This document shows positions 1 to 11,794 of a DNA stretch of 64,000 bases, piece by piece. This DNA comes from Saposhnikovia divaricata (taxonomy: Eukaryota; Streptophyta; Magnoliopsida; Apiales; Apiaceae). Numbering within the stretch: position 1 is the first letter of the stretch; each line of letters opens with the position of its first letter. Position numbers and translations under genes: made by a program. The stretch is from NCBI GenBank assembly GCA_036435485.1, contig CM071600.1:118908046-118972045 (forward strand), given 5' to 3'. The notes under the pieces are model-generated. The model did no database searches and had not been told where the DNA came from. It saw only the letters and a program-made list of their open reading frames with translations.

Positions 1-796
1 GGTAGCCAATTGTAAATAAGCTATGCTATGTAATTCTGTCTAAGTGAAAGTGTATCAACGGATGAAGACTAAACAATATCAACGGATACAACTCAAATCC
101 ACTCTATCAACGGATACAGCTCAAGTCCCAATATCAACGGATACTGCTCTATACATCATCAACGGATGTCAGTATACATCATCAACGGATAATCATTGAC
201 ACTGTCTTCTATGATTAGCTGGAGATTAGCAGTTGATAAGGACATGTTTGACTGACAGATCACATGAGTTTATAGTAGATACAAAAAGCAGTATGGCAGC
301 CATACTTTGGAAACACAGAAGAAAGAAGCATTCCATTTACACTATGAATACAAGAAAGGTGCAGGAGACATGTCTGAACACAAGGACAACCTTTCGGCTA
401 CATGTGTATTTGGAGTGTAGTAGCAAGTCAACTAGAATTAGATTAGTATTATCTTATTCCAGTAGTACTTGTAAAACTTGGGATATATAACCAAGGGTAG
501 CAACTCTTTGTAGGTTAAGAAAACAGACATATTTTCTTAGGGTTTCTTGAATATCCTTAGAAGCAAAGAGTTGTAAAACGGCAGCTGTGTACATTTTGTA
601 TCACAGAGTTTTCTTCAAATAAAAGCTTCAGGTGGTGCATATTAACCACCTGATTTTATATGTGTTTGTGTTTAAATCTTACATTGTAATTATCTCTTCA
701 TAAGTTTCTGAAGTTCTTATCAGAAATTTATAAATATCAAGAATTGTATTCAACCCCCCCTTCTACAATTATACAAGTGTGTAATCTGGGAATAAC
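1..796 (+). mobile_element. SIRE-A family LTR, left-truncated by window
   Basis: This matches the 5' LTR of the SIRE-A element starting at 36658, beginning about 214 bp into that LTR, and ends in GGGAATAACA at 796. It is even closer to the reversed LTR at 62768-63778, with only about four differences in the first 250 bases. It carries a TATA-like TATATAA near 483, an AATAAA at 618-623 and six TCAACGGAT motifs between 55 and 190. No primer binding site follows 796, so it is a solo LTR or the 3' LTR of an element lying left of the window. The 85-codon frame inside it recurs in every copy and is not a gene. Confidence 0.85.
55..190 (+). promoter_or_regulatory. Cluster of six TCAACGGAT motifs in LTR U3
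   Basis: Copies start at about 55, 79, 107, 134, 159 and 182, all on this strand. The core CAACGG resembles plant MYB-binding sites and the AACGG core of M-phase-specific activator elements. They lie upstream of the LTR TATA-like sequence, as enhancer sites would. Function is inferred. Confidence 0.5.
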
Positions 797-899
797 AGAA
801 TGTGATTAATAAAATTTGGTAGTTACTCTGATTTCATCTTTGGGACTATAACGGGTGTGTTTTATATTATTGTGTTGGGTCATAAAGATGTAATTTATT

Positions 900-2024
900 T
901 TATGTTGAAGTAAGTTCAAGTATTGTGGACAGAAATGGAGACCGTAACGACCGGATCCCGGACCCTGGATCTTGGGGTGTTACAGTGTTGACTCCCGAGC
1001 CTGAAGCAACATGACCATAAGGGCTTGGGAAGTCCATTGGGTTAACTACGGTTGGATGCCTCTTGCTCACAGCATTGACAGCCCTGTCCCAGCCGATAGA
1101 CATGATACTCGGGCGTACTTCGTCATCATGCTTGTCTATAAGCTGGAAAAAATCCTCAGACTCCTGGTAAGCTTTCACCACTAACTTGTAATCAGCCGCC
1201 TTTTTCCTGTACAAGGAGTCATATTGCCTCTGTAAAGAATGTGCCTCAGCTTTAGCACGGATGGTCCTGGACTCTAAGTCCTGACATTTCTCGTCAAATA
1301 TTGCCTTTTCCTTCTTTAAGGCCACGCTTTCATCTCGATATGCTCGGCCTTGACGAGTGCTGGCCTGGAAGTAGGCGTTGGCTTGGAACAAAGAGTTAGT
1401 GAGATATTTACAATGATAAGTCATATAAAGACACTACATCTAAGATAGTGAGTGTAAAACCTGATATAGGGCTTGGGCTCCTAGAATCTCCGCCTCATCG
1501 ATTTTATCCCCGGTAGTCACTATCAAAAGATCGGGTGGAGTGATGCTAAACTTAGATCAATCCAAGGCCGATTCCGGGCATCCCAAGACAGAGTCTTGTT
1601 TGCAAATACCCCAACCAGGGATGAAAGGGGATTTGACTTTCCCGTCAGCATGCTGGGATCTTTTCGAAGAACATCCCGATAGGAACTGTGGAATTTTCTG
1701 GCCAGGGGGTGCAGCAGCCGCCTCGGCTTTCTTGATCATCCTTCTAGTTACCTTCGGTTGGTTTTCGGGACGGTTGTCTATTTCTGGGCTGAGATCGCAC
1801 ACGAAGTGCAGACTGTCTTTCACTTCTCCGAACTTTGACACAAAGAAATGGCCCCAGTTGCCACCACTCCATTTCAGAATCACGAACTCATTTCCCCAAG
1901 AATGATGGGAATCTGGGAAGGAGAAGGCATTCACAATATGAGGAACATCGGTTCTGTGTTGGATACTGATCCATCCTTTTTTAGAGTCAGAAGAATTCTT
2001 TATTGCAAATATGCTTCGGAACAA
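900..2024 (-). pseudogene. Antisense extra ORF (aORF) remnant of Tat-R
   Basis: Two minus-strand coding blocks are visible. The first, 2024-1557, contains GNEFVILKWSGGNWGHFF and a basic, alanine-rich linker. A second frame near 1527-1460 (PDLLIVTTGDKIDEAEILGA) runs to a CAG/GT donor. The last exon begins after an AAG acceptor near 1390 and is coiled-coil (KKEKAIFDEKCQDLESR), ending in a GWDRAV segment like the GFDEAV end of the Tat-A aORF. The layout (globular N-terminal part, charged linker, coiled coil) matches the Tat-A antisense gene at 43437-45164. The N-terminus is missing and a frame break lies near 1557, so it is a pseudogene. The biochemical role of this family is unknown. Confidence 0.55.
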
Positions 2025-2032
2025 GGGGTCAG

Positions 2033-2148
2033 GCCGACCAGGAGCACCTGTCCGCCGACCAGGTGCACTTGTCAGCCGACCAGGAGCACCTGGCAGCCGA
2101 CCAGGAGCACCTGGCAGCCGACCAGGACCTCCTGGCGGCCGACCAACT
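2033..2148. repeat. 21-bp tandem repeat, about 5.5 copies
   Basis: GCCGACCAGGAGCACCTG-type units start at 2033, 2054, 2075, 2096, 2117 and 2138, exactly 21 bp apart. Because 21 is a multiple of three, three overlapping frames stay open through it; these are artefacts. It sits upstream of the Tat-R antisense gene. Confidence 0.9.
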
Positions 2149-2186
2149 GACCAGGTGGTGGCTGCAACTGTCCCGGGTCTCCTTTC

Positions 2187-2420
2187 GGCCGATCAATTAA
2201 GCATCGATTAGTGTCGATTAGCACCGATTAGGATCAATTAAGCATCGATTAGTGTCGATTAACACTGATTAGTGTCGATTAGCATCGATTAGTGTCGTTT
2301 AAGCACATTTTAGTGCCGTTTAGCGCTGTTTAGTGCCAGTCAGCACCGTTTAGTGCCGTTTTATGTCGTTTACGCCGTTTAACATCGTTTAAACGTTGTT
2401 AAGGCTAATTAGTGCCAAGT
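2187..2420. repeat. Degenerate short-unit array (about 10 bp)
   Basis: Variants of AGTGTCGATT and AGTGCCGTTT follow one another about twenty times. The unit drifts from GATTA-type on the left to GTTTA-type on the right, as expected of an ageing slippage-derived array inside the 3' untranslated region of Tat-R. Confidence 0.8.
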
Positions 2421-2588
2421 AGCGTTTACTTAACATTGTCATAAACGTGTCGGTCGCTCCACGCTTTACATCAAGACAATACTCGTGAAACACTAGTGTA
2501 TAAAGATGGACCCTGACCCGAGTCTCGAATAAGGCCGTTATAACTTCAAGGAAAACCTGATCAGTTTTCCTGGAAGTTGGGGGGCAAA

Positions 2589-3091
2589 TGATATGGGCTA
2601 AAAGTAAGCCCTATAGACACATTAAATGTGGCATTAATTAGGCCCGGTATGGTTAAAACGTGGGGCCCGCCGGATGGGCCTAAATCCTATTTTTAATATT
2701 AATTTCGTTATTAATATTAAGGGTAACAAGCAGCTCAGCAATAAGCAATAAGAGTCGGATAAGGATACTGCTCTTTACCAAACTTAGCCTCTAAGGCATC
2801 CAATTCAATAAGGAACAGACTCCTACAAGGAAGACATCTAGAACCTTCCTCAAGGCGGTGGCTTGCCCACCAAGTATCCAAATCCTACCATAATTCTAAG
2901 GCTTCTCAGCCTATATAAAAGGCCTAACCCCTCATTCTCGAAACTACGTCTTGGCTTGATTCTCAATACGAGATACGTAGGCACTCTGTGAGGACCGATT
3001 AGTCTCGAACACGGAAACAGCCATAAAAGCACGAAGCTCCCGAACCCTAGAATTAAATACAAATTCGTAACCTAGTTTTTATTCCACAACA
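2589..3091 (+). mobile_element. 3' LTR of Tat-R
   Basis: It starts TGATATGGGC directly after a polypurine tract and ends TTCCACAACA. It holds a good TATA box (TATATAAAA, 2913-2921). No partner LTR is in the window, so the ends are judged only from the TG...CA rule and the polypurine tract. Confidence 0.6.
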
Positions 3092-5288
3092 ACGGCAAAA
3101 AAATTTTCCCAGATTTTTTTACAAAAATAATTTTTTTCAAATTTTTTATAAAAAAATATATTTATGGCATCGATGACGTCATCAGGGTGCTCCTAGCGGA
3201 TCATTAGATTATATTAAAATGAAGGGATAAAATTAAATCTTATATCTCACAATAGCAGTGTTCTCACATGAGCACTTGCCCATATAAATAAACTACTACA
3301 AAATAAACCACAACACATAAGGCTTCTTGAAAAAAAAAATCAAAAAGCTCATCCTCATCTTCAATTACATAATATTTTATTAATTTAATTATTAATTTCA
3401 GTTCTTGTAAATATTTCAATTCATCGAAAGATTAAATCCATCCCTACTAACATTTGCAACTAATAACATCGAATGATTAAATCCACCCCTACTTACCATT
3501 TACAACTAATAACACTTAATTGTTTAAGTTGGAATGATTGAGATATTCCAAGCCGAAGCCAATATTAAAAACAAATAAATATAAATAAATTTTTGTTTAG
3601 ATAATAAGTAAATAACAAACGATAATATATTTAAATAATTGATTTTTTTGCATTATATCCTTATTACCCCTCATATATAATAAGCTTAGGGGATCTTAGT
3701 AGGTCATTGACCAAACAAATATGTACCGTTGAATCATAGATGCGATTTGTTAAATCAAATATTAAAAAAATTATTTGGTTGAAACTTTTATTTAAAAACC
3801 AAAAAAATAAATTTAATAATCTAAATTAAATATAATTAAATTTTTTTAAATTGAATAGAATCAGATCTAATATTAGAAAGAAAGTTTATTTGATTGAAAA
3901 TAAGATTATATTCAAATACGAAAAGTAAATTTTAATCTAAACAAAATATAATTTGGTCTTCTAAAATGAATATGATTAGATCTAATATTTGAGATCAAGT
4001 TTATATGATTGATAATATGATTATATTCAAGTACGAAAAAGAAAAATTTTAATAATCTGAATCAAATATAAATAGGTTTACTAAATTAAATAGAATTCTT
4101 AATGTAAAAATTTGTATAGCAAGTTATATATAAACTCAATATAAATATTAAGAAAATTCTCAATGTAAATTTAATATTAAAATTTTTTTTTCAATAAAGT
4201 TATTAACATAATTATGAATATTAAAAAAGAACCGTGCATTGCTAGTATTAATAATTCTATTAACATATGTTCGGTTATGTGATAAAGAATTAATCACTTA
4301 AATTATATATCTAAAAGTTTAAAAAAAAAATTAAACATTTAACTAACGTTAATGAAAGCTAAATTTTAACTATTTTATTAAATATAAGCAAAACTAATGT
4401 TAACATTTATTTATTTTTGTTATCTATTTTATAAAGGACTGACAGTAAATACATAATAAAAAAATATATAATGCATACATAATTGTCTGATAATATATTA
4501 GATTTAAAAATATTATTTGAAAAGTGAATTAACTTCAAATTTAAGTAAACATGAAATTTTCCGTGATTTAAAATTTGTATAATCATATATAAAACTCACT
4601 AATTGAAATTCTTGCTATGACATGAAAAAACTTAAATTTATTTAAAATTTTAAAAATTAATGTAATTAAATGTGTTTTTTTATTTTGTATGTCCCTAATT
4701 TTTTATTATGTCCATTCACTTCACTTTGTACTTGCCTTAAAATTGAATTGATCCAAAATATTAGAAAAGAAATGTAAAGTATAGTTTTTTATAACTTGTA
4801 TATTGTTAAAAATTTATTTATTCATATTTTTAAAAGTGCAAGTTTTATAATACAATAAAAATTTAACAAAGTTTTGTAGAAGGAGGAAAAAATGAAATAG
4901 ATGTCAATAAGTAAGTGATCGATGTTTGCCATTTATTAATTGTAATTTATAAGTTATTTATTTCGAAATTTTTTTATATTTACATTTTTTTTAGAAAAAA
5001 ATGTGTGTGGTTAGTTTAACATTTGTTATCTTGCAAAAATTAGTTACTTATTTCATAAAAAAGTATATATTTACGTACTTTTTTTTGGAATAAATAACTT
5101 ATTTATGAGAAGTAAGATTTTCCGAACCGGACAAAAGCATTTTAAGAAATTAACCACTCGTTAAGAACTAGTTGTTGTTTTTTTTTTTTTTGAAAACAAG
5201 AAAAAAGAAAAATTAGTTGTTAAATTCTGCTGTTGACACATGCTACAAAGACCTATGAAATTATGAATCATCTACGCCCAACTATTAT
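3092..5288. other. AT-rich intergenic DNA, no gene seen
   Basis: Strongly AT-rich sequence with homopolymer runs and no long open frame on either strand. I see no recognisable TE ends. A fragment near 4230 (CCGTGCATTGC) resembles the end of a common plant repeat but cannot be delimited. Confidence 0.6.
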
Positions 5289-5304
5289 TACAATCCGAAG
5301 ATAT

Positions 5305-5861
5305 TTTTTTTTTTTTGAAGGTAATTAGTTCATTAAATCAAAGTCATACGACATCTACCAAGAAAGTTGAAATTTAACTAATACAAAACAAAGATTAAAT
5401 CTAAGTTTTCTTCATCGAAACTACAACCGTTGAGCAGATCTTCACTCTGGGGCAGTCCCTTCCTCATAAGCACACTGGATAAAACAGTCATCTTGAAGGG
5501 CACATCTAACGATTTGATGTAGTGGTGATGAACATGGTGTATTCGAGAAACCAACCAAAATTGCAAACCCATACAACTCTTCCTCAACAAACTCAAACCA
5601 AAACAAACCAAAACAATCCAAACAAAACCCACAAATTGGGTAGTGAAGATCCAAAAAATGGGTAGAAAAACCCTTTCTTTCAAGGGATCAAATCCTCTCA
5701 AGGAGAAAGAATTATTAGAGATAAATAAGCAAAACAAGAAAAAAAGAAGAAAGAAACCTCCGGCCGGTGGAGAAGCCACCACCGGAGGGAGGCGGAGGGT
5801 GTTTTAGATCTGGCGCAAGAGAAGAGAGAAAAGGAGACTGATGAGAGAGAATGTTTTACAC
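5305..5861 (-). mobile_element. LINE-like retroposon with 16-bp TSD
   Basis: A perfect 16-bp direct repeat, TACAATCCGAAGATAT, flanks the element at 5289-5304 and 5862-5877. A run of T at the left edge is a poly(A) tail on the minus strand. Read on the minus strand it begins with a pyrimidine-rich leader containing an inverted GGTGGCTTCTCCACC and ends TTTGATTTAATGAAC before the tail. These are hallmarks of target-primed reverse transcription. No reverse transcriptase is encoded, so it is a short, internally deleted or non-autonomous element. Its 134-codon open frame (5782-5378) has no recognisable domain. Confidence 0.8.
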
Positions 5862-5877
5862 TACAATCCGAAGATAT

Positions 5878-6720
5878 CAATAGGCATGAATAATGTAAGT
5901 CAAGTTGAGCACTCCATTACATATGTACATTACTTGCAACCAAATCAGCGGGGAAAACAGGATTCCGAGACTGACTGTCAGGACTAAAGTAATATAATGG
6001 TAACTTGTAGATTAGTTGGAATTCAAAATCAAACTTTTACTATTTTTTTGAATAAAATTCCTGACTAAAATGACTTTTTTTTATTGATTTTCGGAAAATA
6101 ACCGAACCTAAACCGATTATCCCTTCTTGGTTCCACCTTCGAAGAAAATGCTTGTAATGAAATACTCGTAATCTAGTTGGAGCAATTTCATATATATCCA
6201 TGCAGTATACTACAATTATTTAAGAGGAAAATACATGAAACCCACATACTAAAATATCTCACAATCGACAGACATATTCATTGTACTACTCTGTAATAAT
6301 TTGTTTATAAATATGCAAGGAGCAATAAACAATATATAAACTAAATCGTCCATGAGGCATCCATGTGTACGGCAGCTACTGTACAGTCTTGACTCGTGTA
6401 ATTTACAAAGAAAGTAACGTACATGTTGAGATAATAAAACGAAATAGAGATGCGTCCAACAAATATTTATGCAACTTGATCGTCCACTTGCATGTCCGGC
6501 TAGCTTTTACACGGCGTTTCTCACCCCATATGACCATATCTTATTCAATTTTCAATCCAAGTGGTCTTATCAAAAGACTCGTCTTTCTGGCTGTGCTAAG
6601 GGGGAGTGTTTTCTTCCACCTAACTGTGCTCATGTACTTGCACCAGATCGTAATTTAGCGGTTATCTCTCGTCCTTGATATCGAATTTAAGCAGTAACAT
6701 GTATATATGTTATTCGATGA
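5878..6720. other. Intergenic region upstream of the PYL gene
   Basis: No gene or TE boundary is recognised. It should hold the upstream promoter of the PYL gene. I did not find a convincing ABRE (ACGTG-core) cluster by eye. Confidence 0.4.
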
Positions 6721-6728
6721 TATAAATA
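6721..6728 (+). promoter_or_regulatory. TATA box of the PYL gene
   Basis: TATAAATA lies 78 bp upstream of the chosen ATG, giving a short leader of roughly 45-50 nt. Confidence 0.6.
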
Positions 6729-6798
6729 ACGTGACATCTCATTGTCTCGTAAGGAACTATCGCAAACCTTCTCTACCTTCTTTTCAAGGAAAACAAAA

Positions 6799-7410
6799 AT
6801 GCCTTCTTCTCTCCAACTCCAAAAATTCCACAACGTACAAGACTTGCACAAACCATCTCACACTACAACATGTCCAATAATCCCACCATCAATATCTTCC
6901 TCGGAAAACATACTGCGCCATCACACACACGTTCTCGGTCCTAACCAGTGCAGCTCCGCGGTGATCCAGACCATCTCAGCCTCAGTCTCCACCGTGTGGT
7001 CTATTGTCAGGAGTTTCAACAACCCGCAAACCTACAAACACTTCCTCAAGAGCTGCCACATCATTGTCGGTGATGGTAGCGTCGGATCACTCCGTGAAGT
7101 TTACGTTGTGTCAGGTTTGCCAGCGGACTCTAGTCGAGAACGTCTCGATATTTTAGATGACGAAAGGCATGTGATGAGTTTCAGCATAGTTGGTGGAAAT
7201 CATAGGTTGAATAATTACCGGTCGGTGACGACTTTGCATGCCATGAATGAAGGGAACGGGACTGTGGTTGTGGAATCGTATGTTGTTGATGTGCCTAAGG
7301 GGAATACTAAGGAGGAAACTTGCGATTTTGCGGATACTATAGTGAAGTGTAATTTGCAGTCCTTGGCTAAAATTGCAGAGGACTTGGATGATGGTACTAG
7401 TACCATATGA
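6799..7410 (+). CDS. PYR/PYL/RCAR abscisic acid receptor, PYL4/5/6 type
   Basis: This 203-residue single-exon protein is an ABA receptor of the START/Bet v I-like fold. On binding ABA it closes over the hormone and inhibits clade A PP2C phosphatases, in cytosol and nucleus. The gate loop SGLPA is at residues 105-109 and the latch HRL at 135-137. Lys80 in TYKHFLKSC matches the ABA-carboxylate lysine of PYR1 (Lys59), and Glu114 and Tyr140 match its other pocket residues. The segment VGSLREVYVVSGLPA and the intronless structure fit the PYL4/5/6 branch, whose members are mostly monomeric. I start at ATG 6799; an in-frame TTG at 6742 lengthens the frame but is not a normal start. The N-terminus (1-40) is Ser/Thr-rich and probably disordered. 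No defects are seen. Confidence 0.93.
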   Translation: MPSSLQLQKFHNVQDLHKPSHTTTCPIIPPSISSSENILRHHTHVLGPNQCSSAVIQTISASVSTVWSIVRSFNNPQTYKHFLKSCHIIVGDGSVGSLREVYVVSGLPADSSRERLDILDDERHVMSFSIVGGNHRLNNYRSVTTLHAMNEGNGTVVVESYVVDVPKGNTKEETCDFADTIVKCNLQSLAKIAEDLDDGTSTI

Positions 7411-7964
7411 ATATGTGATCAATGCACCTTTCAAATTTTTAGTTAGATTGTGTTTTGATAAATCTCTTGGTTCTTAATTTTGCTTTGTCTGCTGTGCTGC
7501 CTTGGTGTTTATGGTAGATTTGTACATTTTTGTAGTTGTTATCTTGATCTAATAATATTTATCATCAACTTTGTCATATAGAGAGAGGTTGTACAATTAA
7601 ATGAAAATCAAAATTATAAACTCATGTACTATGATCATTCACCGGTGATTTAGCCCAAAATGCATTTTTACTCAAGAAAGTGCTATTAAAGAATAATATA
7701 TTATAGAAAAATAGAAGTATACAGCAGCTGTATTAAGCCATCAACCAAGAAAGATATTGGGTCCTATCCTATGAAACTTGCTCCCCTTGTGTTAAAAGCA
7801 GAAAACAATAATTTTTCTTGACCCTGTTTAATTGTTTTCCTATCAAAAATACCAAATCGAAAGAAAATATATATACCCGAATTCGGGTAATGATTGTACT
7901 GAACTGTAATCGGAAAAAGTATGCAGTGTTCCTGTTTATAGGCCAATAACTTCAGTAGTGACTA
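7411..7964. other. Shared 3' region of the convergent PYL and laccase genes
   Basis: The two stop codons are 554 bp apart and face each other. The region must hold both 3' untranslated ends; AATAATATTT near 7550 is a plausible poly(A) signal for PYL. No other feature is seen. Confidence 0.5.
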
Positions 7965-10372
7965 TTAGCACACCGGCAAATCTGCAGGGGCATGCTCTAG
8001 AGATTCTAATTCTCCAAATCCATTGTCAACCACAAAAGCCATGGCTAAACCCCAAGTGATGTGAACATCCAGGTGACAATGCATCAGCCAAACTCCTGTG
8101 ATCATACAAAACAATGAAATCGTTACAATACTGTACATTTTTTATGTTTTCTGTAAAATCAGTGTTTAGTAATTTTACCAGGATTGTCAGCAACAAATCT
8201 AATGACAGCCCATCCACTGACTGGTAGACTAACTGTATTACGAAGAGGTGGATCAACCAGGTTGAATTTGGATGTATCAGTTTTAGGATTGAAGTTACCA
8301 AATCCCTCTGCGATTATGTAAAAGTCATATCCGTGGAGATGAATAGGGTGGTTTTCAGCAGTGAATATACTTGTGCCTTGTAACACCACTTGCACATTTG
8401 ATCCATACTTCAGCCTGTATACTTTAGTTCCCCGTGTTGGTTGCCATAACGAACGGCTAACATTACCAGTGTAATCAAATTTCACTGGGGGAGCTGCTGG
8501 AAAATCAGTACTAAAAACTCCTGGAATCCCTTGATGATGTGCTTGTAATAAAGAGAAGTTTGATGGTAGCACAAATGATACATTGTTCATACTAGCTGTG
8601 AAGCGAGTTCGATTTGGAGCTTGACATGTGTTAGCGTTGGCACCTGAGGGGCATCTATTTAGGCCTAAACCAACTGTAAAGAAAAGGCTCTCATCTATAT
8701 CTGTTGGTACTTCAACTTTTCTGGAGCTTCTGAAGCTGGTAGAGAATCTTGTTGCTGTGGCCGTGTCATTAAATGCTGGTAGAGAAGGTAGAACAGGCTT
8801 AATAGAGGTTCCTTTGGCCGGGCAAGGTGCACTTTTATATTCAAGAATGGCTGTGGTGGTAGTGTTGTCAAAAGGTGCATTTTGGGCACTGGCGTAAGCA
8901 CGTGCTGCTATGTAGTATCGAGAAGGTGTTTGATCAGCGTTTATTAACACATCGGTTGTCTGACCTGGTCCGAGCATGAGTGTGTTGGTAGTAAAGGGTT
9001 TAACATAGGAGGCGTCAGCACCAACAACAGTCATCTTGTGGTTAGCAATGGCCAAGAAGAGTTGTTGGTTTAGCGCTGAGTTGACGACTCGCAGAAGGTT
9101 AGTTTCACCTGAATCGACTGGAACGATCACAGTTTCTGCAAAAATAGCCAAACAGAGCAGTCAGTAGAGTTGGTATATTGCTTTTATATATTAGCCAATT
9201 GATATCTTTAGCCAATTAACTTACTTAAGTTATGATCGACTTTTAAGTCAAAATTAAATTATTGTTTGGAGAAAAACAACTTATGACTTTTAAGACTAGA
9301 AGTAAATTTTACAGTAAAAATTATATGGAACTTGTTTTTGTCACTAATTACAATTTGTAACTCAAACAATTTAATATTATCCACATCACGATCATAACTT
9401 TAAATTTAAGGTAAGCCAGGTCAAGTTTCTTTACTGGTACCTTTACTGGAGCAATTGTAGAGGTCACCAGGTTGGCCATTTATGGTATAAGCATCGGACA
9501 CATTAGGAGCTCCTCCTGTTCTTGTAGCTTCTCTAATAACGTCAATTGGGTTTGCATTCCACCATTCACCTGATCATTGTTGTTACGATCCATAATCAAT
9601 AAATATTTAACTCAGAAACGTTTTTTAAGGAACTTATTTGTTTACTGAGAATTTGAATTTCAGAACTGAGAAGTACCAAGAAGTAAGGGTGTTTCACGCT
9701 TTGGCTTTTGGAATGGATAGGAATCTCCTTCTTTTGGATGAATAATAAGAGCTCCATAGACAGTGGCTCTAAGCCATGAACTGTGTGCATGCCACCAAAG
9801 TGTCCCTTCTTGCCCTTGTATTGTGAACCGATATGTATAACTCTCCCCAGGTCTAATCGGACACTGTGTGATAAATTCAGGTCCATCTGCCCATGCTGTC
9901 CTCATTTGACGAACCCCATGCCTGTAATTTTATTTTAATGTGAGGAAGTATACGTTAAGAAACAAAAAGTACACTTTGAACAACTTCAGTTTCGAGTGCA
10001 TGCACTTACCAGTGAATGGTAACATTATATCGAGCTCTATTGACAACTTTCACGACAAGAGTATCACCGTTATTCACTTCCAAGGTCGGTCCTGGAAATT
10101 GCCCATTGACAGTAATGGTGCTGCGAGTATTGCACAGCCTCTTCACTGGTGTTGATTGAACCTTTTACAAACCAGACATGCACTTAATTAGTACCCAAAA
10201 CATATACTTTCAAAAAACAAAGTAAAATATACCCAAAAAAATAAAGAAGAACTCAGAGACGTACAACAAAGTCATGGTAGTGAGTTCTGGGATTCGCATT
10301 GGCGAATAGAAACAACAAGCTTAGGAAGAAGAAAGAGTGCAATAGGGTGGCAATGCTGCTCATAGCCTCCAT
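7965..10372 (-). CDS. Laccase (multicopper oxidase), six exons
   Basis: Exons on the minus strand are 10372-10265, 10161-10010, 9921-9677, 9569-9441, 9135-8179 and 8095-7965. All junctions are GT-AG and join in frame to give 573 residues. Exon sizes 152, 245 and 129 are typical of plant laccase genes. Residues 1-26 form a signal peptide (hydrophobic core FFFLSLLFLFA), so the enzyme is secreted to the cell wall, where it oxidises phenolics such as monolignols and reduces O2 to water. Copper ligands are complete: HWHG at 86-89, HAH at 131-133, HPIHLH at 474-479 and HCH at 536-538, with Leu547 as the axial residue of the type 1 copper site. Several N-glycosylation sequons (for example NNTS-type and NVS) are present. 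The C-terminus DLPVC is family-typical. I cannot assign the exact LAC paralogue. Confidence 0.95.
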
Positions 10373-10436
10373 GAATGATATTGAATATGGGTTGTAAAGT
10401 GATTAAATCCTGGAAAAGAATGAGATATGTGATGAT

Positions 10437-10444
10437 CTTTTATA
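10437..10444 (-). promoter_or_regulatory. TATA box of the laccase gene
   Basis: TATAAAAG on the minus strand lies about 65 bp upstream of the laccase ATG. The position fits a leader of about 35 nt. Confidence 0.6.
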
Positions 10445-10969
10445 GCACAAGAAATTGAGAAAAAGGGTGGTTTAGGGTTGGCAGATTAGGTTTTGATTCA
10501 GCATATATGGTCAGATTAGAGGCAAAAACTTGGTGAAAATCAAACCAAGTTGGTGCACCCACTAGCCTGTGGAAAGGATCAATATTTTCTTAATTGCTTG
10601 GTTAACAAGTCTCTTAATGGTTGTTTATTTTCAACAAACTTTTATTATTTTATGTTTAGTGTTGGCTTAACTAAGAATGGATTTGATGGTTTCAATCTTG
10701 GCATGTTAATATATTAGTGGTTATAACTCTGAACGGATCTTCATGTTTTATTTGTAGAAAGTTAAACTAATCACCTTCTTTTCAAACTTTCTAATTAAGC
10801 TGGTCAAATCCTTTTTTATGAACAATTTCCACAACCACTCTGTTTCTAGAATTGCATGCAATACCTCTTTAAAGTAAAGTCAGCATACGCAAATGAAATT
10901 TGATCACTGATTATTTCTAATTTTAGGGTGTAATTAGCTTGCTAGGAATTTGAGTGGAGCTCAGTATGA

Positions 10970-10970
<1 letters not shown>

Positions 10971-11028
<58 letters not shown>
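10971..11028. repeat. (AT)n microsatellite, about 29 units
   Basis: Uninterrupted alternating A and T. It is probably length-polymorphic. Confidence 0.95.
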
Positions 11029-11031
<3 letters not shown>

Positions 11032-11794
11032 GAATTTAAATTCATCTAATTTATTGTTGGTAGAGTTCGAATACAATTTATATTTGACAATTTGATGGAG
11101 AATAGGTTCAATACAATTTGAAGGAAATTAGGTTGAACTTGATGATTTCAGTCATGTTGGGAACTTAAAATCATTAGAAACTGGATAACTTAAACAAATT
11201 AAATTTAAATTTAAATTTTAAATGAAATTCAACATACTCAATTATTAAAAGTGCTAGAGTTTGAAATAAAACTCAATACATGTCATTTGAAATTTATTAT
11301 TTGAAATGAAATATATTTTCGACGTAATTTTAATAAATTCAAAGAATTTGAGCACTCATTCACGTACATTTGACTAAAACATAAAAATATTAAATTAATT
11401 AAAAGGAAACATCCACGTGAAACATATAATCATCAATTTACCTTGAAATGACACTTGCAAACTAGGCGCACCTCATCCAAAATCTTCCGTGAAGGAAGAA
11501 CCAATTATAAAGTCTTGTTAAATTAGGTGAAATGGTTAACAAACTTTTCTAGTTTTGTAAAATACTAATTTTTCTAACAATAATTCTGTTAGTTCTTAGA
11601 ATGACGTGAACTTTAATATATTATTATCATATATTAGGTTGCCTATACACGATTCAGAATATATTTGTTCTATGAGTATATGATATTTCTTTGCTGGTAT
11701 ACCATGTAGAAAAATCAGTAAAAATAAAAAGGCTTAACCGTAAGTTTCCATGATACACATAACATTTTTCTTTAGTAATTACACACATTTATAT

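Larger units (their letters stand above)
797..3091 (+). mobile_element. Tat-R: 3' remnant of a Tat-type Ty3/gypsy element
   Basis: The order matches the 3' end of Tat-A elsewhere in the window: an extra gene in antisense (900-2024), non-coding repeat-rich DNA, a polypurine tract (GTTGGGGGGCAAA, ending 2588), then an LTR. No pol sequence remains; the left part is lost or lies beyond the SIRE-A LTR that abuts it at 796/797. The element reads left to right, because the polypurine tract precedes the LTR. It is old: the antisense gene has lost its N-terminal part. Confidence 0.65.

Noticed and set aside
233..490. 85-codon frame in the LTR, repeated at 37104-37361 and 63075-63332
   Set aside because: It lies within LTR sequence, is carried along with every LTR copy and has no known domain; conservation follows from LTR identity.
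1848..2211. Three overlapping plus-strand frames with ADQEHL-type or RRPGAP-type repeats
   Set aside because: They read through the 21-bp tandem array; the real coding sense here is the minus-strand aORF remnant.
5378..5782. 134-codon minus-strand frame
   Set aside because: It lies inside the LINE-like retroposon, has no domain and no partner evidence; it is more likely leader and 3' sequence than a gene.
6742..6798. N-terminal extension of the PYL frame
   Set aside because: The codon at 6742 is TTG and it lies too close to the TATA box; the first ATG is 6799.
8628..8897. Plus-strand frame of 89 codons
   Set aside because: It is antisense to laccase exon 5 and has no features of its own.
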